From NCBI RefSeq assembly GCF_030433645.1, contig NZ_JAROCG010000001.1, positions 248,001-312,000 on the forward strand: 64,000 nucleotides of DNA, given 5' to 3'. Positions 52,508 through 61,346 of the stretch are shown here, piece by piece; position 1 is the first letter of the stretch, and every line of letters begins with the position of its first letter. The notes beneath the pieces were generated by a model. The model saw only the letters and a list, made by a program, of their open reading frames with translations. It was not told where the DNA came from and ran no database searches. Source of the DNA: Arthrobacter burdickii. Lineage in GTDB: Bacteria > Actinomycetota > Actinomycetes > Actinomycetales > Micrococcaceae. Position numbers and translations under genes: made by a program.

Positions 52508-53014
52508 TTATCGGTGGCCGGTCAGTGCCGCGGACATCATGCGGCGCATGATGATGTGGTGGAAGGGCCGGATGACGTTGAAGTAGATCGGCCCCGTCCA
52601 GCGGCGATAGTGAACGGCAGTGGTGAGCCGAAATGTGCGCCCGGGTTTTTCACATGTCGGAGCTACTTCGAGGATCAGATGGGCGACCAGGTGTGTGTCC
52701 TCGGCAGTGAGCACGATGTATGCATCTTCCTTGCCGGCCGAGACGGTGAAGAAGCCAACCCTGCCACCAGGGCGGAAGCTGACGTCTTCCGGCTGGAGGC
52801 CGTGGTCCGGCGGAGGCGAGGGGTGCTCGAGGCGCATGACAAAGGCAAGCCCTCCGCGGGCCAGGAACAGCAGCTTCAGCCAGGCTGGTTGCCACGACAG
52901 GGCGTTGCTGATGCCTTCGCGCAAGGACAAGGATGCGCACGCGCTCACTGCGTCCAGGTGGTTTGCTGCCCTCGTGAAGCGTTCAACCTCGGCATGCAGG
53001 GGTGCGAGTCTCAC
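52508..53014 (-). CDS. DUF2867-type protein
   Basis: 168 residues. Ends HYRRWTGPIYFNVIRPFHHIIMRRMM, the signature end of DUF2867 proteins, preceded by GGRVGFFTVSAGKEDAYIVLTAEDTHLVAHLILEV; a lipocalin-like beta barrel is likely. GTG at 53014 overlaps the TetR stop as GTGA; an upstream frame to 53173 lies within TetR. Probably under the same operator as the TetR gene. Confidence 0.8.
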   Translation of the reverse strand: MRLAPLHAEVERFTRAANHLDAVSACASLSLREGISNALSWQPAWLKLLFLARGGLAFVMRLEHPSPPPDHGLQPEDVSFRPGGRVGFFTVSAGKEDAYIVLTAEDTHLVAHLILEVAPTCEKPGRTFRLTTAVHYRRWTGPIYFNVIRPFHHIIMRRMMSAALTGHR

Positions 53015-53574
53015 GGGCGCTCGCCGCCCAAAGGCTCGTCCTGAAATGCGGCAATGGCGCGTCGGCAAATCCTCCGCAGTTCCTCCAGGGGTAAGGGAGG
53101 AGTAACCTGCCGTCCTCCAATGATCAGCAGATACAGACTCTTGGCGCGGAAGTCCGCTTCCTGAGGATGACAACCGGCTTCACGCCAGAGGGTGCTTGCA
53201 TAGTCCAGTCGGGTTCGGTCAAGCCGTTCCTGCACTTTGCTGACCTCGGGGTCCTGCGCCGCCCACGCCCGCACGGCGATCTGAAGCCCCGCCTGTGAGG
53301 AGGGTTCGATCGCCAGGTCCACGAGCCATTCAATCTTTAGGAGGGGGTCCTGGGGTTCGCGCTTCTCGACTGAGGCGATCAACGACGTCGTGCTTTCCCA
53401 CTCGTAGTGGGCCAGAATCTCCTGCCGGAAGACGGCGAGGCTTTTGAAGTGGTGATAGAAGGACCCCTTGCTCAGATCCAGATTCCCGGCGAGCCGGTCA
53501 ATGGTCACGTGGGAAGGCCCCTGTGCCGCCAAAACCCTCAGGGCTTCGACAATCCAGTCCTCTTTGGTTGCCAT
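53011..53574 (-). CDS. TetR-family transcriptional regulator
   Basis: 187 residues. KEDWIVEALRVLAAQGPSHVTIDRLAGNLDLSKGSFYHHFKSLAVF (residues about 4-49) is the helix-turn-helix; the remainder is helical. ATG at 53574 is 13 bases from a 23-bp palindrome, so autorepression is very likely. First gene of the operon with DUF2867 and SGNH genes; divergent from the flavoprotein gene at 53656. Confidence 0.92.
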   Translation of the reverse strand: MATKEDWIVEALRVLAAQGPSHVTIDRLAGNLDLSKGSFYHHFKSLAVFRQEILAHYEWESTTSLIASVEKREPQDPLLKIEWLVDLAIEPSSQAGLQIAVRAWAAQDPEVSKVQERLDRTRLDYASTLWREAGCHPQEADFRAKSLYLLIIGGRQVTPPLPLEELRRICRRAIAAFQDEPLGGERP

Positions 53575-53586
53575 GCAGACAAGGTA

Positions 53587-53609
53587 CCATACCATACCGT
53601 ATGGTATGG
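53587..53609. promoter_or_regulatory. Perfect 23-bp palindrome: TetR operator
   Basis: Arms CCATACCATAC and GTATGGTATGG around a single C, located between the divergent TetR and flavoprotein genes. Each arm itself contains the repeat CCATAC twice. Confidence 0.85.
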
Positions 53610-53655
53610 ACAGCTGCTCGAATGGTAGCTGCCAGCGACCTTGAAAGTTGACGCT

Positions 53656-54900
53656 ATGACCCGAAGTTCCCGAAGTGCCGACAGTTGGCCGGCTCAACGG
53701 TCGGTGGTCATCATCGGCGCCGGTTACGCCGGCATCATGGCCGCCAACAGACTGCGCTCCTCCCTCACGGAGAAGGAAGCTGAGCAGATCAGGATTGCCA
53801 TCATCAATCCGACAGGCTTGTTCGTCGAGAGAATACGGCTTCATCAGGTCGCTGCCGGCACGAGCCCGACCGCAGCCCTGCCACTGAGCGATGTCCTGCA
53901 CTCCGACGTCGAACTCCTGGAAGGGAGCGCCGTTCATATCGATCCCGAAAGCCAGGTCATCACGGCCGGAACCGCGACCGGCGAACGGACGCTGCACTAC
54001 GACTTCCTGATTTACTCCGTGGGAAGTCTGGCCTCCAGCACCGTTCCCGGGGCAAGCACCCATGCCCACACCATTGCTGATGCTGACGGCGCCCTTCGAG
54101 TCCGGGCCGCGATCAGGAACGCCCGGCCCGGCAAGCGCATCATCATCGTGGGAGGCGGATACACCTCCATCGAGGCAGCTTCCGAGATAGCAGAGCAACA
54201 CCCGGACGCAGTCATCACCCTCCTGTGCGGCGGAGAGCTCGCGGAATCGATGACACCGCGCGCCAGGACGAGCATCCGAAAGTCACTGGAACGCCTGGGC
54301 ATCGTCGTCCGATCGGGCGTACGCGTCACATCAGTGACCCAGCAGGGCGTGACCACGGATTCCGGCGAACAGATCGTTGGCGATATATGCATCTGGGCTG
54401 CCTCCTTCGCCGTTCCCCGGCTTGCGGAAGCCAGCGGACTGCCTGTCGACACCTTCGGCCGGCTCAAGGTCGATGCGTGCCTGAGGGCGTGGGGCTACCC
54501 GAACATCGTGGGTGCCGGTGATGCCACTGTTCTGCCAGGCGCCGTCGGAAGTCACCTGCGCATGGGGTGCGCGACGGCACTTCCGATGGGCGGCTTCGCG
54601 GCCAGAACAGTCCTCGCCCAGCTCAGAGGAATCGAACCGGAACCGGCGTCGATTGGATACGCCCTGCAGTGCCTCAGTCTTGGGCGGCTGGACAGCTTCA
54701 TCCAGGTCGTCGGGCCTGACGACTCGCCCCGGAATCTATGGGCTCGCGGCCGTACCGGTGCGTGGATAAAAGAAGCCATTTGTCGGATGACCGTCAGCGG
54801 CCTGCAGAAAGAACGGATCCGGCCCGGAGCCTACAAAGCACCGAAAGGACCACGGGTCTCTGAAGCGCCGGACGTCTCCGCACCGACGGGAACCCACTGA
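53656..54900 (+). CDS. FAD-dependent NAD(P)H oxidoreductase (NDH-2/ferredoxin-reductase-like)
   Basis: 414 residues. Two dinucleotide folds: SVVIIGAGYAGIMAANRL (FAD) and RIIIVGGGYTSIEAASEI (NAD). FAD-contact GAGDATVLPGAVGSHLRMGCATA near the end. No Cys-X-X-X-X-Cys redox motif, so NDH-2-like quinone or small-molecule reduction is likely. A long C-terminal tail is Pro/Arg-rich. ATG at 53656; TTG at 53641 is possible. Divergent from TetR across the 23-bp operator, so probably repressed by it. Confidence 0.87.
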   Translation: MTRSSRSADSWPAQRSVVIIGAGYAGIMAANRLRSSLTEKEAEQIRIAIINPTGLFVERIRLHQVAAGTSPTAALPLSDVLHSDVELLEGSAVHIDPESQVITAGTATGERTLHYDFLIYSVGSLASSTVPGASTHAHTIADADGALRVRAAIRNARPGKRIIIVGGGYTSIEAASEIAEQHPDAVITLLCGGELAESMTPRARTSIRKSLERLGIVVRSGVRVTSVTQQGVTTDSGEQIVGDICIWAASFAVPRLAEASGLPVDTFGRLKVDACLRAWGYPNIVGAGDATVLPGAVGSHLRMGCATALPMGGFAARTVLAQLRGIEPEPASIGYALQCLSLGRLDSFIQVVGPDDSPRNLWARGRTGAWIKEAICRMTVSGLQKERIRPGAYKAPKGPRVSEAPDVSAPTGTH

Positions 54901-54921
54901 CGCCAGGAAACGCTGGTGAGG

Positions 54922-54959
54922 TTCTTCGTCAGGCCGGGGTTTCTTCGTCAGGCCGGGGT
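54922..54959. repeat. 19-bp tandem duplication at the end of the Lrp gene
   Basis: The unit TTCTTCGTCAGGCCGGGGT occurs at 54922-54940 and again at 54941-54959. The second copy contains the last codons and stop of the Lrp gene (54948-54950), so the gene end has been duplicated once. Confidence 0.9.
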
Positions 54960-55406
54960 GATGTGCCGGGCGGGCACGGGGCTCGAGTAGACGACGCTGG
55001 TGGTGATGCCGCCGAGGGTGGCAAGTTTTCCGGTGATGCGCTCGAGGTCACGCATGGAGCGGGCGAGGACTTTGATGATGAAGCAGTCGGCTCCTGTGAC
55101 GTGGTGCGCTTCGATGACTTCGGGCAGGGAGCCGACGAGATCGTGAAAGGGCTTGTAGTTGCCCGTGGGGTAGGCCAGCCGTACGAATGCCGTGACGTTG
55201 TATCCGAGGGCTTCGGGGTCCACGGTGATGGAGTAGCCCGTGATGACCCCGCCGTCGGTGAGCCGCCGCACGCGATCACTGGTCGCACTGGGCGAAAGGT
55301 TGATGGCGCGGGCGAGCTGGGCGACGCTCGTTCGGCCGTCCTGTTGCAGGTGCTCGATGATCGCGTGATCGGTGGTGTCCAGATCCAGCCGTGGGTTCGA
55401 GGGCAT
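54948..55406 (-). CDS. Lrp/AsnC-family transcriptional regulator
   Basis: 152 residues. HTH IIEHLQQDGRTSVAQLARAINLSPSATSDRVRRLTDGGVI (residues about 16-55) and an RAM/AsnC effector domain (VEVIEAHHVTGADCFIIKVLARSMRDLERIT). ATG at 55406 has no strong ribosome site; the longer frame to 55664 is antisense to the rhodanese. Divergent from the rhodanese-like gene, 93 bases between. Confidence 0.9.
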   Translation of the reverse strand: MPSNPRLDLDTTDHAIIEHLQQDGRTSVAQLARAINLSPSATSDRVRRLTDGGVITGYSITVDPEALGYNVTAFVRLAYPTGNYKPFHDLVGSLPEVIEAHHVTGADCFIIKVLARSMRDLERITGKLATLGGITTSVVYSSPVPARHITPA

Positions 55407-55499
55407 ATCGAAGAATCTACCGGGGGAACGGGTCCGAGCACGCCCTTCCACCGTTGATCGGGCATTCCACCAAGGCATCGGAACCGGTTCGATTACTAC

Positions 55500-55928
55500 A
55501 TGCCTACTTCCCTCTCCGCCGCTGACTTCTTCACGGCCAAGCTCGCCTATGAAATCGACCCTGCAGACCTGGCCGCAGACCGGGCTTCCGGCCGTGCTCC
55601 ACTCATCATCGACACCCGTTCGGCCGCTTCGTGGAACCAGGGCCGCATCCCCGGCGCCGTCCACATTCCCAACGCGGACCTCGAAGCACGCATAGCGGAT
55701 GTCGCACCGGGGATGGACGCCGAGATTGTCGTCTACTGCTGGGGACCGGGCTGCAACGGCAGCACCCGCGGCGCATTGATTCTCGCGTTGCTGGGCTACA
55801 CGAACGTGCGCGAACTCATCGGCGGGTTCGAGTACTGGACGCGCGAGGGCTTCGCGACCGTGAGCAACGACGGTCGAGGACGCCGCGCGCCGGACCCTCT
55901 CACTGCGCCCACCCCCGCTACGGCATGA
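55500..55928 (+). CDS. Rhodanese-domain protein
   Basis: 142 residues, single rhodanese domain. PLIIDTRSAASWNQGRIPGAVHIPNADLE and active-site loop VYCWGPGCNGSTRGALILALLG with Cys as nucleophile. Thiosulfate/persulfide sulfurtransferase. Divergent from the Lrp gene, which may control it. Confidence 0.88.
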   Translation: MPTSLSAADFFTAKLAYEIDPADLAADRASGRAPLIIDTRSAASWNQGRIPGAVHIPNADLEARIADVAPGMDAEIVVYCWGPGCNGSTRGALILALLGYTNVRELIGGFEYWTREGFATVSNDGRGRRAPDPLTAPTPATA

Positions 55929-56017
55929 GAGCGCCGGCGGGCTACCTGGACAGCACGGTGGAGTTCATCACCGCAGGAGAATGATGATCCGCACCTCTCG
56001 GCGCAGGGGTGCGAGCG

Positions 56018-57430
56018 TCAGGCGTTCTCTGCGACCTTGCGCCACTGCGTGGAGAACTCGTCGGCCTGGTCGGCTGACCACTGGGGCTCGAAGGTGAGGG
56101 TCGGCGTCCATCCGACGATGGCGTCCTCGAGGGCGAGCCCGGGATCAAAGGCTGTCCGGGCGAGGGCTGCCGCTCCGAGCGGGGTGGCGTGCTGGGAGGG
56201 GTAGACGTCGACGGGCATCTGCATGAGGTCCGCGACTGCCTGCATGAGGACCTTGCTCTGGGTGAGGCCTCCGTCGACGCGCAGCCGCTGCAGGGGCTTG
56301 CCGAGGTCGGTGGCCATGCACCGGGCGACTTCGGCGACCTGAGCTGCGATCCCTTCGAGGACGGCCCGGACCAAGTGCTCACTGCCCGTCGACAGGGTCA
56401 TTCCTGTCAGCGCCGCTTTGGCGTCGGGACGCCACCACGGTGCAGCCAGACCTGCGAGCGCGGGCACGCACATGACGCCGTCCGAATTCGGGGCGGCGAC
56501 CCGGTCGAGATCCGCGGCGCTGTCGATGAAGGTGAGCTGCTCGAGCCAGCGTACGGCGGACGCGGCCGTGTAGATCTGCCCGTCGAGGCAGTAGCTGTTC
56601 TGCCCGCCCTGCTGCCAGCCGATCGAGGAGGACAGGCCCGCAGTGGAGCGGACAGCGGTCCGTCCCGTATTGGCGAGCAGGAACGCGCCGGTGCCGAAGG
56701 TGCACTTGGCTTCTCCGACGTTCAGGCAGTTCTGGGCTACGAGGGCGGCCTGCTGGTCGACGATCAGTCCGCCGACGGCTGCACGGGCACCGAACGCCGT
56801 GGTGGTCCCTGCAAGGGAGTCGTTGGAAAGGATGGCCGGCAGCTTTTCATCGGCCATCCCGAAAAGGTCCAGCAGGTGCGGGTCCCACTCGGCGGTGTCG
56901 ATGTCCATCACCAGCGAGCGGCTCGCCGTCGACGCGTCGGTGACGAATTCACCGGTGAGCTGGTGCAGCAGCCAGCTGTCCGACGTCGTGACGACACCCT
57001 CCGTGGTGATGTTGCGGCGGATCCATGCCTGCTTCGGCGCGGAGAAGTACGGGTCGAGGACCAGTCCGGTGCGCTGGGTGATGTCATCGGCTTCCTCGCG
57101 GAGCTCGGCGCAGATGCTCTCGGCGCGGCGGTCCTGCCACACGATCATGTTCGACAGGGGTTCGCCGGTCTCCGGGTCCCAGGCGAGGACGGTTTCGCCC
57201 TGGTTGGCGAGGGTGACGATGTCGACGTCGACCTTGGCGCTGTTGATCGCGTTGCGGCCGGAACGAATGACGGAATCGAGCAAAGCCTGGGGGTCCTGCT
57301 CCACTCCCCCGCCAGGCAGGTAGGTGGGGCGGACGGCGACTTCACTCAGCGCCAGGACCTTGCCTTCACCGCTGACGACGACGGCTTTGGTGCCGGATGT
57401 TCCCTGATCGATGGCCAACACGGTGGTCAT
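56018..57430 (-). CDS. FGGY-family carbohydrate kinase (GlpK-like)
   Basis: 470 residues. LAIDQGTSGTKAVVVS (phosphate 1), FGTGAFLLANTG, LSSSIGWQQGG, VDGGLTQSKVLMQAVADLMQMPV (adenosine). Similar to glycerol kinase but about 30 residues shorter and with a divergent N-terminus (GlpK has DQGTTSSR). Phosphorylates a polyol. ATG at 57430 has GAGGAA nine bases before. Third gene of APC-FAD-FGGY operon. Confidence 0.88.
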   Translation of the reverse strand: MTTVLAIDQGTSGTKAVVVSGEGKVLALSEVAVRPTYLPGGGVEQDPQALLDSVIRSGRNAINSAKVDVDIVTLANQGETVLAWDPETGEPLSNMIVWQDRRAESICAELREEADDITQRTGLVLDPYFSAPKQAWIRRNITTEGVVTTSDSWLLHQLTGEFVTDASTASRSLVMDIDTAEWDPHLLDLFGMADEKLPAILSNDSLAGTTTAFGARAAVGGLIVDQQAALVAQNCLNVGEAKCTFGTGAFLLANTGRTAVRSTAGLSSSIGWQQGGQNSYCLDGQIYTAASAVRWLEQLTFIDSAADLDRVAAPNSDGVMCVPALAGLAAPWWRPDAKAALTGMTLSTGSEHLVRAVLEGIAAQVAEVARCMATDLGKPLQRLRVDGGLTQSKVLMQAVADLMQMPVDVYPSQHATPLGAAALARTAFDPGLALEDAIVGWTPTLTFEPQWSADQADEFSTQWRKVAENA

Positions 57431-57519
57431 GGCTGTTTTCCTCGTCTTCGAAAGAAGTGATAGGTCCACCGGCCGGGTGCTGTGGGGAGGACCCGACCGA
57501 TGGAAGAATGCTGGTCGAA

Positions 57520-58671
57520 CTAGATGGAGGCGCTGTACCGGTCAGCCGTGCGCTGCCACCAGAGGCCGCCGGCCTCGACGTTCTCGATCGGCGTGGTGGG
57601 CTTCTGCTCGGTGGTTTCGATGCCGAGCCCGGGCAGGAGGTCCGCGACGTATGCTGCGATACCCAAGGAAGCGGACAGTCCGGTCGAGCGGATAGCCGCG
57701 ACGTTGATCAGGTTCTCGCATGCCGGAGAGGAGCCGATCACGTAGTTGACGTCGCGTCCTGCCGGACGGAGACCAGCGTAGGCCGCGACCGGGTCCAGGC
57801 CGCGGAGGGCGGGGAACTGCACGACAGCTTTGTCGAGGATTTCCCCGCGCGCGGTCGGGCGCACACTCCAGTCGTTCTTGTCCTCTCCGTCAACGGCGGT
57901 CGGGCCGGCGACGACCCGCCCGTCGAGGGTCGGGAACACGAGAACACCCTTGGTGCGCTTGGTTGGCACCGGCAGGATGATGTGGTCCAGGGTCTTCCGC
58001 TCGGGGAGTTCGAACACGAAGAACTCGCCCTTCCTCGGGTAGATCTCGAAGCTGTCATCGCCCACGAGGCGTGCGACGTCGTCCGCGTGAAGGCCGGCCG
58101 AGTTGATCGCGACCCTGGTGGTGACCACGCCGCCGTCGGCCAGGTGAAGAGTGAGCCCATCCGCGGACTGGTCGATGCCGGTGACGCGCGCCTGGAGTTC
58201 GATGCGACCGCCCGCTGCTTCGGCGGACCGGGCCAGCCCCAGGGTGTAGGCGACGGGATCGGTGACGGATTCTCCGGGCACCAGGAGTGCTCCGTCGGAT
58301 TCGCGCAGGTGGACCTCGACGCCGTTGGCGGTCGCGTTCTCGAAGAGTGCGCGGATGACTTCATTGTCCTCGTCCCGCTGCGGCACCAGTTCGGCGCCGG
58401 CGTGCAGGACGGGAATGTTCAGTGCTTCCAGGACCTCGGGCCGCAGCTTCGCGGATCGGAGGATCAGCTCGGTCTCGAGCTGCCCTGCCGTGGAATCGAA
58501 CCCGGTGTGCAGGACACCGGAGTTGGTGCCGCTGGCCGAGTACGCCAGATCGGTATCGCCCTCGAGGAGCACGGCGTCCACGCCGCGGTGGGCCAGGGTA
58601 TGCAGGATTGCGGCGCCGACGACGCCACCGCCGATGACGGCGACGGATGCGTTGATGGTGCGGGAGGTCAT
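57520..58671 (-). CDS. FAD-dependent oxidoreductase (GlpD/L-2-hydroxyglutarate oxidase-like)
   Basis: 383 residues of the DAO superfamily. ASVAVIGGGVVGAAILHTLAHRGVDAVLLEG is the FAD fold; then SGTNSGVLHTGFD, INSAGLHADDVARLVG, YPRKGEFFVFE, and AAIRSTGLSASLGIAAYV. It lacks the long C-terminal domain of GlpD and resembles the short 2-hydroxyacid or glycerol-phosphate oxidases. AAGGAG at seven bases before ATG 58671. With the FGGY kinase it likely oxidises the phosphorylated product. Confidence 0.87.
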   Translation of the reverse strand: MTSRTINASVAVIGGGVVGAAILHTLAHRGVDAVLLEGDTDLAYSASGTNSGVLHTGFDSTAGQLETELILRSAKLRPEVLEALNIPVLHAGAELVPQRDEDNEVIRALFENATANGVEVHLRESDGALLVPGESVTDPVAYTLGLARSAEAAGGRIELQARVTGIDQSADGLTLHLADGGVVTTRVAINSAGLHADDVARLVGDDSFEIYPRKGEFFVFELPERKTLDHIILPVPTKRTKGVLVFPTLDGRVVAGPTAVDGEDKNDWSVRPTARGEILDKAVVQFPALRGLDPVAAYAGLRPAGRDVNYVIGSSPACENLINVAAIRSTGLSASLGIAAYVADLLPGLGIETTEQKPTTPIENVEAGGLWWQRTADRYSASI

Positions 58672-58752
58672 GGGTGCTCCTTCAGGGGAAGGTCGATGGA
58701 CGATCTACGGGTGCCTGGCCCCGCTCGATCACGGGGGCAGGCCTGTGCAGGA

Positions 58753-60234
58753 TTACTTGTGGGTCGGAGGGGCGACGTCGAGGACCTTGTCGACGTCGAC
58801 CATGTCGGGCATCGTCATGCCCTTCACTCCCCTGCGCACGAGCAGGTACGCGAGGTAGACGGCGCCGATGAGGATCATGAAGCCGACGTACAGACGGGGC
58901 TGTGCGAAGGAATCATCGCGGAAGATCGCCAGTTCGTAGACCAGCCACACGGCAGCCAGCACGAGGACCGGGATCTCCCACTTGCCGAGGCTGAAGCCCT
59001 GGCTTGCGGGCAGTGAACGGCGCTTGACCGCGTACATGAGGATGGTGCCCGCGTAGATCATGGCGGGCAGGAGGGTCGCGGCGGAGAACAGGACGAACAG
59101 GGCGTCGCTGGACTGGGCGAAGATCGCAAGGATCACCTGGGTCACGACGAACACGAAGACCGAGGACGCCACCGGCGTCCCCCGGGATGCGTTGACCTTG
59201 CGCAGCAGCTGCCAGCCCGGGAACCGCTCGTCGCGGGACATCGCCCACACCAGGCGGGTGCCGCTGAGGGTGATGACCAGACCGCAGGAGAAGATCGACA
59301 CGACGACCAGGACGAGCAGGATCTTTCCGACCACGGGCCCGAGGACCGACGTGATGACGGCGGCTACCGGGGTCGCCGATGCCGCGAGCTCTGCTGTGTC
59401 CCCGGCCAGGGCCGTGATCGCGATGAGGAAGAGCATGCCCAGCACGCCCAGGGACAGGACGGCCTGGATCATGGCCTTCGGGATCACACGGGCTGGGTCC
59501 TTGGTCTCCTCAGCGAGGTTCGCCGCGGACTCGAAGCCGACGATGGTGAACGCGCCCAGCAGGAAGGCCAGCGGGAATGGGCCCACATCGCTCAGGCCGC
59601 CGAAGTCCCAGTAGTCCGTACTGGGCAGCGGTGCGGTCGCGAAGAGGTTCGCGAAGTCCAGGCGGCCGGCGATGCCGCCGACGACGAACAGGAGAACGGT
59701 CAGGCCGATCATGCCGATGATCTGGATCGTCACCGCGACAGCGTTGACCTTGTTCGTGGCCCGGGTGGAAAGGGCGACGAGGATGGCCTGCAGCAGCATC
59801 ACGACCGCTGTGATCACCCAGTTGTTCTGCGGGGTGCTCGTGTAGCCGAAGAGTTCGGGGAGGATCGTGGCCGCGATCGTGTAGTCGACGGCGACAACGA
59901 CGATGATCAGGAACGCGAACGAGATCCAGCCCATCAGCCAACCCAGGATCGGGTTCGCCAGGCGGGATACCCACTGGTAGGCGTAGCCGCTGATGGGCAT
60001 GCGGGCTGCGAGGGCTCCGAAGATCGCAGCGACGGCGAGCTGGCCGACGACGGCGATGGGCCAGGCCCAGATACCGCGGGCACCTGAGGTGTTGAGCACG
60101 GCACCGTAGGTGGTGAAGATGCCGGTGGCGATGGAGACGAAGCCGAAGGCTACGGAGAACGAGGCATACCAACCGAGTTCTCGCTTCATGCCGCTGGCCT
60201 GAGCGGTAGCTACAGCGCTGTGGGGAGTTTCCAT
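58753..60234 (-). CDS. APC-superfamily permease
   Basis: 493 residues, about twelve helices: SFSVAFGFVSIATGIFTTYG, MPISGYAYQWVSRLANPILGW, FTIVGFESAANLAEETKDPARVIPKAM, GTRLVWAMSRDERFPGWQLL. Resembles ethanolamine/GABA/amine importers. First gene of the operon, so the substrate of the kinase/oxidase is likely a small amino-alcohol or polyol. ATG at 60234 has AAGGACG five bases upstream. Divergent from GntR. Confidence 0.9.
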   Translation of the reverse strand: METPHSAVATAQASGMKRELGWYASFSVAFGFVSIATGIFTTYGAVLNTSGARGIWAWPIAVVGQLAVAAIFGALAARMPISGYAYQWVSRLANPILGWLMGWISFAFLIIVVVAVDYTIAATILPELFGYTSTPQNNWVITAVVMLLQAILVALSTRATNKVNAVAVTIQIIGMIGLTVLLFVVGGIAGRLDFANLFATAPLPSTDYWDFGGLSDVGPFPLAFLLGAFTIVGFESAANLAEETKDPARVIPKAMIQAVLSLGVLGMLFLIAITALAGDTAELAASATPVAAVITSVLGPVVGKILLVLVVVSIFSCGLVITLSGTRLVWAMSRDERFPGWQLLRKVNASRGTPVASSVFVFVVTQVILAIFAQSSDALFVLFSAATLLPAMIYAGTILMYAVKRRSLPASQGFSLGKWEIPVLVLAAVWLVYELAIFRDDSFAQPRLYVGFMILIGAVYLAYLLVRRGVKGMTMPDMVDVDKVLDVAPPTHK

Positions 60235-60265
60235 GGGACGTCCTTCATTGGCCGTTGTGGGAATG

Positions 60266-60279
60266 TTGGTATATACCAA
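60266..60279. promoter_or_regulatory. GntR/HutC operator in the APC-GntR divergent region
   Basis: Perfect 14-bp palindrome TTGGTATATACCAA, containing GTATATAC in line with the HutC consensus GTNTATANAC. A TTGACA (minus strand) lies 30 bases upstream at 60309-60314. Confidence 0.8.
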
Positions 60280-60345
60280 GTTCGAGGCTAGGTGTGATCC
60301 AGATAACCTGTCAAGGTGTTGATGCAAGAGGATGAGGAACGATCG

Positions 60346-61062
60346 ATGACGACCACGACTGATACGCCCGCCTACATACGCATCGCAGCGGCGCTCCGGG
60401 AGAGAATCAGCAACGGCGACCTCCCCCCCAGGTCAGCCCTTCCACCGGAACGTGAGCTGTGCCTGGAGTACGGGGTGAGCCGCATGACGGCGCGCAAGGC
60501 CTTCGGCGTCCTCGAAAGCGAAGGCCTGGTGTACAAGAACGCGACGAGGGGCACCTTTGTCGCCGAACCGCGGGTGGAACTGCGACTCGGCAGCTTCTCG
60601 CAGGAAGTCACCCGGTCCGGCCACCAGCCAGGCGCCGAACTGCTGTGGGCCGAGGAGCAGTTGGCGGCTCCCGTCGTTGCCCACGCACTAGGACTCGACG
60701 CCGGTGCACCCGTTCACGCGCTTCGCCGGCTACGGCGCTCTGACGGCGAACCCTTGGCACTCGAAACCACCTACTACCCGGCAGAGCTCACTCCCGGCCT
60801 CCTCTCCGGCAACCTCGCCGGATCACTGTGGGATGAGCTGAAGGACCGCTACGACATCACACCCGGCCGCACCGTCGCCAACCTCGAGGTCGTCGTCCTC
60901 GACGAGGTGGCCAGTCGCCGCCTGGCAACCCGGCCGGCAGCAGCCGGCATGCAGCTCATTCGCAGGACCTACGACACCAGCGGACGCTGCTTCGAATACG
61001 CCAGCGACCTCTACCGGGCCGACCGCATCTCCCTCGTCATCGAACGGTCCGTCAACGAATAG
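60346..61062 (+). CDS. GntR-family (HutC subfamily) regulator
   Basis: 238 residues. Winged helix RIAAALRERISNGDLPPRSALPPERELCLEYGVSRMTARKAFGVLESEGLV (residues about 13-65), then a UTRA effector domain (LRRLRRSDGEPLALETTYYP, RRTYDTSGRCFEYASDLYRADR). ATG at 60346 follows GAGGAA; GTG at 60316 and ATG at 60322 are alternatives. Represses the divergent APC-FAD-FGGY operon. Confidence 0.93.
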   Translation: MTTTTDTPAYIRIAAALRERISNGDLPPRSALPPERELCLEYGVSRMTARKAFGVLESEGLVYKNATRGTFVAEPRVELRLGSFSQEVTRSGHQPGAELLWAEEQLAAPVVAHALGLDAGAPVHALRRLRRSDGEPLALETTYYPAELTPGLLSGNLAGSLWDELKDRYDITPGRTVANLEVVVLDEVASRRLATRPAAAGMQLIRRTYDTSGRCFEYASDLYRADRISLVIERSVNE

Positions 61063-61170
61063 AGAAAGCCGGACGTCATTCCCAGTGCTGTTCAGCCGCT
61101 CCCGAAAGGGTAAGCGCCACCGCCGAGGCCGCTCGCCCGATCGGCGACGTCATTGAGCGCATCTGGCGAT

Positions 61171-61299
61171 CAGTGTCAGTTTGAGGGCTTATGAGAGGAC
61201 CGCTGCCATCTCACCTCGACCCGGCGACCCGGCGACCCGTTACAGATGTAGGACGATCACAATCGAGGGTTGATTCTCATGGGTTAACCACTGACACTG
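61171..61299. mobile_element. Possible small non-coding element with terminal inverted repeats
   Basis: CAGTGTCAGT (61171-61180) is the exact reverse complement of ACTGACACTG (61290-61299), 129 bases end to end; ATGAGA recurs 10 and 9 bases inside the two ends in mirror orientation, so the ends match imperfectly over about 25 bases. No transposase is inside, and no clear target duplication was seen. May be a MITE or the trimmed ends of an IS. Lies in the 284-base gap before the secreted-protein genes. Confidence 0.4.
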
Positions 61300-61346
61300 G
61301 ACAACCTTAGGGAGGTTCGGTAAACCGATCGACCTCGGGAGCAACG

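Noticed and set aside
57397..59016. 539-codon plus-strand frame
   Set aside because: Antisense to the kinase, FAD oxidase and APC genes, all of which have intact family motifs.
61171..61299. Confirmed insertion sequence
   Set aside because: No transposase and no target duplication; kept only as a low-confidence element.
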